Source: Syntrophomonas sp. (GTDB taxonomy: Bacteria > Bacillota > Syntrophomonadia > Syntrophomonadales > Syntrophomonadaceae). From it: a DNA stretch of 29,725 nt. The translations under genes and the position numbers were made by a program. Position 1 is the stretch's first letter; every line of letters starts with the position of its first letter. Below, piece by piece: positions 23,668 through 29,725 of this stretch. The stretch spans positions 1,525-31,249 of the forward strand of contig JAQUUV010000002.1 of the NCBI GenBank assembly GCA_028693695.1. Reading direction: 5' to 3'. The notes under the pieces are model-generated. The model ran no database searches. It saw only the letters and a list, made by a program, of their open reading frames with translations, and had not been told where the DNA came from.

Positions 23668-24507
23668 ATGGTGATTGTTCAATTAGTAGGCGGATTAGGC
23701 AATCAATTATTTCAATATGCGGCCGCCAGGAGACTGGCGAATATCCATGGGGCATGTCTCAAACTCGATATATCTGCTTTTGAAAGATATACTTTACACG
23801 CCTACCACCTTAGTCATTTTTGTATTATTGAAAATATCGCAACCACGGACGACATTGTACAGGTTACAGGTAACAATTTTCTTGCTCAGGATTCACGGGG
23901 AGTGGTAATAAGAGAACAATTTTTTAATTTTAATCCTGATTTACTGGAGCTTCCGGACAATGTATATCTCATGGGATACTGGCAGAGCGAGAAATATTTT
24001 GCCGATATCAAAGACATAATTCGTAGTGAGTTTTCCGTGAAACATGAACTGGATCCGATAAATAGGAGAATTGCTGATTGTATTCAAAACTGCGATTCCG
24101 TATCTCTGCACATCAGACGGGGTGATTATATTAATAACCCCCACACTAATTCGGTACATGGTACCTGCAGCATGGAATATTACCGGCAATGTGTTTTGGA
24201 AATGGCGGAAAAAGTTCATAAACCACATTTCTTTATTTTTTCTGATGATCCGGAATGGGTTGCGAATAATATTATATTGGATTATCCCATGACACTCATC
24301 GATCACAACGGACCAGCCAGAGATTACGAAGATCTCCGATTGATGAGCATGTGCCAACATAATATTGTTGCCAATAGTACCTTTAGCTGGTGGGGAGCAT
24401 GGCTTAACCCTAACCCGAATAAAATCGTTTTCGCCCCTGATAGATGGTTCCAAGAGGATACAATCGATACCAGTGACCTCATACTCGATAAATGGGAAAT
24501 CGTTTAG
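23668..24507 (+). CDS. GT11 alpha-1,2-fucosyl- or colitosyltransferase
   Basis: The 279-residue protein has the GT11 marks: VQLVGGLGNQLFQYAAA at the N-terminus, the GDP-binding HIRRGDY at 148-154 and NSTFSWWGAWL near residue 240. Family members transfer L-fucose from GDP-fucose to the 2-position of a galactose-type acceptor; the E. coli O55 member WbgN transfers colitose. The ColD/ColC-like genes at 19349-21439 make a 3,6-dideoxy sugar the more likely donor here. AGAGGTGAAC precedes the ATG. It lies in the operon starting at 22889, facing away from the sugar-donor operon, and both operons have sigma-K-like promoters. Confidence 0.88.
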   Translation: MVIVQLVGGLGNQLFQYAAARRLANIHGACLKLDISAFERYTLHAYHLSHFCIIENIATTDDIVQVTGNNFLAQDSRGVVIREQFFNFNPDLLELPDNVYLMGYWQSEKYFADIKDIIRSEFSVKHELDPINRRIADCIQNCDSVSLHIRRGDYINNPHTNSVHGTCSMEYYRQCVLEMAEKVHKPHFFIFSDDPEWVANNIILDYPMTLIDHNGPARDYEDLRLMSMCQHNIVANSTFSWWGAWLNPNPNKIVFAPDRWFQEDTIDTSDLILDKWEIV

Positions 24508-24554
24508 AAAACCCCATTGTTTTTATACGAAATGCTAAACAGGAGGTTACAGAA

Positions 24555-25790
24555 ATGATTGATTTTAATGAAAGCCAGTGGTGGTCTTATGAAAGGTTTA
24601 TTGAATTTCAAAATATACGTCTTGCTGAAATTCTTGATTATGCTTACAACAACATACCCGCTTACAAAAACAAATTTGATGAAGCAAAGCTAAAACCTGC
24701 AGATATAAAAAATAAGGATGATTTATACAAGTTACCCATAACTACCAGAGAGGAAATGCAAAATAATCCCGATTTTGTTAATGCAGAACTTATCTATGAT
24801 ACTCTTTATACCGGAGGTTCAACCGGTAGTTCCCTTAAATATTATGATTCCGAAGAAAGCCGTTATATTCGTGCCCAAGCCCACGCAAGAGGTTGGCTCT
24901 GGAATGGCTATACTCAGGGTAAAAGGCTGGCAGTGGTCTCTTCTGCTCAAGGCACTGTTGGTGGACCCAATACCCTGAATCTGGTGGGAGATCTGAGCAC
25001 CGGAAACTTGAAGGAGATTGTGGAAAAACTGATTGAGTTTAAGCCCCAGCATTTAAGAGGTTATGTGAGCTCTTTATACATTCTGGCCAAGTATTGCCTG
25101 GATAACAGCGTAACATTTGCAGGAATAGAATCCATTGATCCTATATCAGAGAACCTTTATGATTATCAACGCGAAGTGATGGAAAGAGGCTTTGGTTGCA
25201 GGGTTTTTGAAGAATACTGTTGTAATGACGGCGGGGCCTGCGCATGGGAATGCGAAGCACATGAAGGCCTTCATTATTTTATGGAACGAGCTATCATTGA
25301 GGAAATTGATGGTGAAATGATCGTTACCGATTTATGGAATAAGGCTATGCCCTTTATTCGGTATCGAAATGGTGATGCAATAGTCTTTCTGGGCAAAAAT
25401 TGTTCCTGTGGCAGGCAATTACCGCTTGTTCAGGCCAAAGGCAGAACAAATGACATCATAATAGGCAAAAATGGTCCCATTAGCCCGAGTTTTCTGGTAC
25501 ATCACGGCATAGGGCTGGTAGGACCGGATAGGGGTGAGAGTCATTTCAGATCGGGTATGCGAACGGTACAATATATCCAGAAACCCGGTTATATACTGGA
25601 AGTTAATATTGTGAAAAACGACTGGTGTACAGATACGGAGATAACAGAATTTCGTAGAGACCTTAACACGATTGCTCCAGGGATGCAAATAAACGTAAAT
25701 TTTCTTCATGATATTCCTACTACGATCTCGGGAAAAAGAAGTTTCATAATCAACGAAGATAAAGAACTCTTAAAAACCTGGGGACTTTAA
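24555..25790 (+). CDS. Second PaaK-like adenylate-forming enzyme
   Basis: The protein has 411 residues from the ATG at 24555, chosen because ACAGGAGG lies eight bases upstream; the longer frame to 24492 would overlap the fucosyltransferase gene and has no site. It has the AMP-binding loop TGGSTGSS at 86-93, PFIRYRNGDA and GRTNDIIIG, as in the PaaK/CapK group. A CxC-type pair near NCSCGRQ matches the pattern of that group. It differs greatly from the enzyme at 10611, so the two are not a recent duplication. Set among glycosyltransferase genes, it probably activates a carboxylic acid that decorates the glycan; the acid is unknown and no obvious acyltransferase partner follows. Confidence 0.82.
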   Translation: MIDFNESQWWSYERFIEFQNIRLAEILDYAYNNIPAYKNKFDEAKLKPADIKNKDDLYKLPITTREEMQNNPDFVNAELIYDTLYTGGSTGSSLKYYDSEESRYIRAQAHARGWLWNGYTQGKRLAVVSSAQGTVGGPNTLNLVGDLSTGNLKEIVEKLIEFKPQHLRGYVSSLYILAKYCLDNSVTFAGIESIDPISENLYDYQREVMERGFGCRVFEEYCCNDGGACAWECEAHEGLHYFMERAIIEEIDGEMIVTDLWNKAMPFIRYRNGDAIVFLGKNCSCGRQLPLVQAKGRTNDIIIGKNGPISPSFLVHHGIGLVGPDRGESHFRSGMRTVQYIQKPGYILEVNIVKNDWCTDTEITEFRRDLNTIAPGMQINVNFLHDIPTTISGKRSFIINEDKELLKTWGL

Positions 25791-25830
25791 ACCACTATTG
25801 TATAGGCTGTAATCATTAAGGAGTGATACC

Positions 25831-26661
25831 ATGACAACACCAGTTCTATCTGAGGTTGCATTAATTCTAGTATTTAACCATAGATATGATCAAAATATTG
25901 AAAAACTGCAGCGGATTTATGAGAAAAGGTTCAGTAATATTTTTTATCTAATGCCTTTTTATGATGGGAATAAGGAGGGTGTCATACCGGTCTATGAAAA
26001 CTCTTTTCAATTTCAGGGGTTTTTTGCTCAAGGGATTACTCAGCTTTTTCAGGAAAAATTTAGTCATTATATCTTTATTGCTGATGATCTAATACTAAAT
26101 CCAATTCTAAATGATTCGAATATTATTGAAATACTGCATTTGCATAATCAGGCAGCTTATATTAAAAGTTTAACGCCATTGACTGCAATAGACTCGGGCT
26201 GGTCACATTTAGCAGGGGTTTTTAAAGTATTCCAGGATTATAACGGTGTTGAGTTTCGCAAGCAACTGCCTCCAGCCAATGAGGCTCTTAGTTTGATGGG
26301 CAGTCACGGAATACAGATGGATTTAGACAATTTTGCTCCGAAATATCCCCTGGTAACTGGATATTCCGATTTTGTTGTAGTTGGGCATGAATCAATAAAA
26401 CGATTCTGTAGGTTATGTGGCATTTTCGCAGCTATGCGATTACACGCAGAAGTGGCTACCCCTACTGCCCTGGCGTTATCAGCAAAGAAAATTATCAGGG
26501 AAAATGAAGTTGATTTGATGGGAACGGAACTATGGTCAAAAGAGAACCGTCTAGAACTGGAAAGAAAATATGATAGAGACTTAAATAAATTGATGGAGTC
26601 TTTTGATAAAGGATCTTTGTATATTCATCCAGTAAAACTAACCGGATGGAAGATTAATTAA
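25831..26661 (+). CDS. Unrecognised protein, possibly a GT-A-type glycosyltransferase
   Basis: I do not recognise this 276-residue protein. It begins with a beta-strand-like VALILVFNHRYDQNIEKLQ, and YIFIADDLILNP at about residues 81-92 resembles the strand-plus-acidic metal site of GT-A enzymes. No transmembrane segment or signal peptide is seen. TAAGGAG precedes the ATG by about eight bases. It lies 40 bases after the PaaK-like gene and 35 bases before the first of three tandem GT2 genes, so it is probably part of the same transcript. A glycosyltransferase role is a guess from the ADD motif and the neighbours. Confidence 0.7.
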   Translation: MTTPVLSEVALILVFNHRYDQNIEKLQRIYEKRFSNIFYLMPFYDGNKEGVIPVYENSFQFQGFFAQGITQLFQEKFSHYIFIADDLILNPILNDSNIIEILHLHNQAAYIKSLTPLTAIDSGWSHLAGVFKVFQDYNGVEFRKQLPPANEALSLMGSHGIQMDLDNFAPKYPLVTGYSDFVVVGHESIKRFCRLCGIFAAMRLHAEVATPTALALSAKKIIRENEVDLMGTELWSKENRLELERKYDRDLNKLMESFDKGSLYIHPVKLTGWKIN

Positions 26662-26696
26662 GGAAAAATTCCCTGTATGATGAAAGGGGATAATTA

Positions 26697-27608
26697 ATGA
26701 CAGCTAATCCGTTGGTAAGTGTCATATTGTCAATATATAATGGCGAATTATATCTGCGGGAAGCCATAGAAAGTATATTAAATCAGACAATCTCTGATTT
26801 TGAATTTATTATAATCCTCGATCCTTCGACTGATAACAGCAGGACTATCATCCAAAGTTATAAAGATACTAGAATTATCCTATTAAATAACGATCATAAC
26901 CTGGGCCTGGCCCAGTCCCTTAACCGGGGATTGGAAACAGCTCGGGGTAAATACCTGGTTAGGATGGATGCTGATGATATCAGCCTGCCAGAACGGCTGG
27001 AAAAACAAGTGACTTTTATGGAAAGCCATAAGGAAGTAGGGGTGTGCGGAAGCTGGTTAAAAATTATTGGACCTGGCGGAGGTTGGATACGGGAGTTACC
27101 GGTTGACCACGAGACCATAAAGTGTCATTTACTATTTGGTCCTTTAATTGCCCATCCCACGGTTATAATGCGCCGGGACCTGCTCATCGAACATAATTTA
27201 TTCTACAACCCGGCTTTTTTATATGCGGAAGACTATGAACTCTGGAGCCGGTGTGCCAGGCATTTTCGCCTTGCCAATCAAAGCGAAGTTTTATATTTAT
27301 ACCGTCATCATGCGGAACAGGCTTCGCGGGCTTTTAAGGATCAGGAGCAATTTGGGGTACTGGTAATATTGGAGGAATTAAAAACCAACCTGGGTATTAA
27401 TACATCTGCAGAGGAAATTAAGCTCCATTTAGATATTGGTATACACAGGATACCAGCCAGCAGCAGTTTTGCAGAAAGAGCTTTCCGGTGGGTTGTAAAA
27501 TTGAAGGAAGCCAATCGCCAATACAATTATTATCCTGAACCGGAATTTACAATAATGCTGGATAAGCGGTGGGTGGAAATCACTGATAGATGTACCGTTA
27601 AAAAATGA
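26697..27608 (+). CDS. GT2-family glycosyltransferase, tandem copy 1
   Basis: The 303-residue protein has the GT2 opening VSVILSIYNGELYLREAIES, a nucleotide-binding ILDPSTDNS, the catalytic-site region YLVRMDADDISLPERLEKQ near 94 and HPTVIMRRD near 155. The C-terminal third (ending YYPEPEF) is shared with the next two genes and is particular to this group. It is a cytoplasmic inverting glycosyltransferase by family. AAAGGGGATAA precedes the ATG. Copies 1-3 follow each other with gaps of 85 and 94 bases. Confidence 0.88.
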   Translation: MTANPLVSVILSIYNGELYLREAIESILNQTISDFEFIIILDPSTDNSRTIIQSYKDTRIILLNNDHNLGLAQSLNRGLETARGKYLVRMDADDISLPERLEKQVTFMESHKEVGVCGSWLKIIGPGGGWIRELPVDHETIKCHLLFGPLIAHPTVIMRRDLLIEHNLFYNPAFLYAEDYELWSRCARHFRLANQSEVLYLYRHHAEQASRAFKDQEQFGVLVILEELKTNLGINTSAEEIKLHLDIGIHRIPASSSFAERAFRWVVKLKEANRQYNYYPEPEFTIMLDKRWVEITDRCTVKK

Positions 27609-27693
27609 TGTATTAAGACCTCAGGTTTTAAGCGGAACATCTCTTGAAATGTTACCTTTACTGCATGATGTACAAAAGGGGGTTAATTAATTA

Positions 27694-28605
27694 ATGACAT
27701 ATGATAAAAAAATCAGCGTAGTGATGTCGGTATATAATGGAGAACTATACCTGGCAGAAGCAATAGAAAGCATTCTAAACCAAACCTTCACCAATTTCGA
27801 ATTTATAATAATAAACGACGGTTCAACAGATAGCAGCCGAGCAATAATTGAAAGTTATATAGACCCAAGAATTAAGTTACTGAATAATGATTGTAACCAG
27901 GGGTTGGCCCAATCTTTAAACAAAGGAATCAGCACTGCCAGAGGAAAATATATAGCGCGAATGGATGCCGATGATATTAGTCTTCCTGCCAGACTGGAAA
28001 AACAAGTAGCTTTTATGGAGGAAAATGCCGAGATTGGAGTATGTGGGACATGGGTCAAAATATTCGGAATCAATCCTGAATGGGTAAGAGAACTGGAGAC
28101 TGATCCTGAAACTATGAGGTGTAATTTTATTTTTGAACACCAGATTGTTCATCCTTCGGTTATTATGCGAAAAGACCTCCTGTTAAAGCATCAACTTTTT
28201 TATAACCCGGTCTATAAGAAGGCTCAGGATTACGAACTCTGGTGCAGGTGTTCAAGGTATTTATCAGTAAGCAATATGACTGAAGTATTATTATTATACA
28301 GGGAGCGCAATGATGAACAAAAAACGACCCATTTAATGGAACAACAGTATTATGCAAACTTAATACAGCTAGAAGAACTGGAAAGACTGGGGATGAAACC
28401 AACAGCAGAAGAAATTGTACTTCATCAAGAAATTAGCGTTTGGAGGATACCAGCCGAGGAAATCTTTGCTGGTATAAGCAGGCGATGGTTTGATAAACTA
28501 CTGGAGGCCAACATCAGGACACATTATTACCCGGAACCCGCTTTTACTAATAACATTGAGAAACGTTGGTTAAAAATCTGCGAAATATCAAAAGTAGGTA
28601 TATAA
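27694..28605 (+). CDS. GT2-family glycosyltransferase, tandem copy 2
   Basis: The same length (303 residues) and plan as the gene before it: ISVVMSVYNGELYLAEAIES, then INDGSTDSS instead of the LDPSxDNS of copies 1 and 3, then YIARMDADDISLPARLEKQ and HPSVIMRKD. INDGST is the commoner GT2 form. The acceptor-side part (residues 120-230) differs most among the copies, which suggests different acceptor or donor choice. AAAGGGGGTT lies upstream of the ATG. Confidence 0.88.
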   Translation: MTYDKKISVVMSVYNGELYLAEAIESILNQTFTNFEFIIINDGSTDSSRAIIESYIDPRIKLLNNDCNQGLAQSLNKGISTARGKYIARMDADDISLPARLEKQVAFMEENAEIGVCGTWVKIFGINPEWVRELETDPETMRCNFIFEHQIVHPSVIMRKDLLLKHQLFYNPVYKKAQDYELWCRCSRYLSVSNMTEVLLLYRERNDEQKTTHLMEQQYYANLIQLEELERLGMKPTAEEIVLHQEISVWRIPAEEIFAGISRRWFDKLLEANIRTHYYPEPAFTNNIEKRWLKICEISKVGI

Positions 28606-28699
28606 ATCCAGTCATGTCGGAATCACGATCCCCCATAAGGCTGATCATCAAGGTTCTTGGGTAACATTGAATTGTAGAATGAGAAGGGAAAATTGAAGC

Positions 28700-29632
28700 A
28701 TGAGAAATCCGCAGGTCAGTGTTCTGATGCCAGTTTACAATTCAGAAAGATATTTACGGGAAGCCATTGATAGTATTCTTAATCAAACATTCTCTGATTT
28801 TGAATTTATTATTGTCCTTGACCCTTCGGATGACAATAGTAAAACTATCATTGAAAGTTATACCGATCCAAGGATTATTCTGGTACAGAATGATGTTAAA
28901 CTCGGATTAGCATTGTCTCTTAACCAGGGATTGATAATCGCTCGAGGGGAATATGTAGCCAGAATGGATGCCGATGACATAAGCCTGCCAGAACGACTGT
29001 CCAGACAGCTCGATTTCATGGAAAAGAACCCCAGGATAGGTATTTCCGGTACTTCTATTAAAACCATCGGCAACCATGCCGGAATTGTAATAAACCATAC
29101 TTCAGACCCGGAAATGATAAGATCCTTTATGCTGTTTCAACCTCATATGACCCATCCCACTGTTATTATGCGCCGAGCGCTAATAGATCAACATCATTTT
29201 GCTTATGATCCGACTTTTTTTAAGGCAGAAGATTATAAACTCTGGAGTATATATTCTCGCTCCTTTCCCCTTTCTAATCTTAACGAAGTATTATTACTCT
29301 ACCGTTTACATACAGAAAATGCCCAAAAGCTTAATTTTGCAGAACACCAAAAATTCGCGGGCCTGGTCAGATTAGAAGAATTGCACCAACTGGGCATTGA
29401 TGTAACAGACCAAGAATTTGCTTTGCATCAAGCTCTAAGCATTCTCAGATTTGAACCCAGTATTAGCTTTGCTGCCCAATGCCAGCAATGGCTGCACAAA
29501 CTCGAAAAGGCCAACCAAAAAAGCCGTTACTATCCAGAGCCTGCTTTTTGTAGATCTTTGCAGTATCTATGGATTGAGGTTGATAGGATATGTAAGAATG
29601 TCAACAACCTTCTTTCCCTTGAAAACCATTAA
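28700..29632 (+). CDS. GT2-family glycosyltransferase, tandem copy 3
   Basis: The 310-residue third paralogue reads VSVLMPVYNSERYLREAIDS, VLDPSDDNS, YVARMDADDISLPERLSRQ and HPTVIMRRA, ending with YYPEPAF and a short extra tail. It shares LDPSxDNS with copy 1, so those two may be closer. AGAAGGGAAAA precedes the ATG. Its TAA (29630-29632) overlaps the stop codon of a convergent gene, so no terminator fits between them. Confidence 0.88.
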   Translation: MRNPQVSVLMPVYNSERYLREAIDSILNQTFSDFEFIIVLDPSDDNSKTIIESYTDPRIILVQNDVKLGLALSLNQGLIIARGEYVARMDADDISLPERLSRQLDFMEKNPRIGISGTSIKTIGNHAGIVINHTSDPEMIRSFMLFQPHMTHPTVIMRRALIDQHHFAYDPTFFKAEDYKLWSIYSRSFPLSNLNEVLLLYRLHTENAQKLNFAEHQKFAGLVRLEELHQLGIDVTDQEFALHQALSILRFEPSISFAAQCQQWLHKLEKANQKSRYYPEPAFCRSLQYLWIEVDRICKNVNNLLSLENH

Positions 29633-29725
29633 TCCTGAATATTAAATATAATTCTACTGCCATATTTTTCGAAGGAAAATGGTAATTCTTGATAGGCTTT
29701 TAATGCATCACGTACCGCTTTTTGC
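29629..29725 (-). CDS. C-terminal end of a minus-strand gene cut by the window edge
   Basis: Reading the minus strand from the right edge, 31 codons (QKAVRDALKAYQELPFSFEK onward) run to a TAA at 29631-29629. The frame is open throughout and has normal amino-acid content, and its stop overlaps that of the convergent GT2 gene. It is too short to assign; the helix-rich tail would suit a glycosyltransferase, but that is only a guess. Confidence 0.55.
   Translation of the reverse strand, partial: QKAVRDALKAYQELPFSFEKYGSRIIFNIQD

Noticed and set aside
23030..24453. Minus-strand frames of 164 and 170 codons opposite the GT2 and GT11 genes
   Set aside because: Both lie wholly within well-supported genes on the other strand and show no family features.
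1..29725. Insertion sequences, CRISPR arrays, tRNA or rRNA genes
   Set aside because: No transposase-like frame, spaced direct repeat array, cloverleaf with CCA end or rRNA sequence was seen. The only tandem DNA repeat is inside the hexapeptide gene.

Overview
The window looks like part of a spore-forming, low-to-mid GC Firmicute, probably a Clostridia-class anaerobe. The reasons are strong AGGAGG-type ribosome sites, frequent TTG and GTG starts, radical-SAM enzymes, and sigma-K-like (late mother-cell sporulation) promoter motifs. No flagellin, housekeeping, tRNA or rRNA gene is present. The species cannot be named from this sequence. The whole window is an accessory locus for surface sugars and surface proteins.

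Left part (1-5926): a truncated GT2 glycosyltransferase diverges from a protein built of about 20 hexapeptide repeats with a DUF6385-like C-terminus. Convergent to the latter lie, on the minus strand, a CBS-nucleotidyltransferase (PtmE-like), a CMP-nonulosonate synthetase (NeuA/LegF) and a Maf/MptE-like protein-glycosyltransferase candidate fused to a KdsC-like HAD domain. Middle (6324-14679): a lone B12-binding-type radical SAM gene faces a long minus-strand operon. In transcription order it encodes a two-domain glycosyltransferase, NeuC/LegG, a PaaK-like adenylating enzyme, a KamA-family radical SAM enzyme, a NeuD-like acyltransferase and NeuB/LegI. A degraded acetyltransferase tail sits between the PaaK-like and KamA-like genes.

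Centre (14977-16889): three small unrecognised genes. One encodes an acidic-repeat, coiled-coil protein ending in a Cys cluster; the other two are tandem Cys-rich paralogues about 85% identical, with all ten cysteines kept. Right part: a minus-strand operon (21439-17033) encodes a ColC/Fcl-like epimerase-reductase, a ColD-like PLP 3-dehydratase (active-site His instead of Lys), UDP-glucose dehydrogenase and UDP-glucuronate 4-epimerase, so GDP-3,6-dideoxyhexose and UDP-galacturonate are the likely products. A STELLO-like glycosyltransferase follows on the minus strand. A plus-strand series (22889-29632) then carries a GT2, a GT11 fucosyl/colitosyltransferase, a second PaaK-like enzyme, an orphan protein and three tandem GT2 paralogues. 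The tail of another minus-strand gene enters at the right edge.

Read together, the window holds sugar-donor pathways (CMP-nonulosonate, GDP-dideoxyhexose or deoxyhexose, UDP-GalA), at least seven glycosyltransferases and several candidate surface proteins. The unifying observation is the motif AC-N16/17-CATANNNTA 30-140 bases ahead of seven leading genes, with partial matches before two more. This suggests that the locus builds and glycosylates a spore outer layer, in the manner of the Bacillus sps genes, but with candidate structural proteins I do not recognise. The promoter pattern is read directly from the bases; the spore-surface role is inference.
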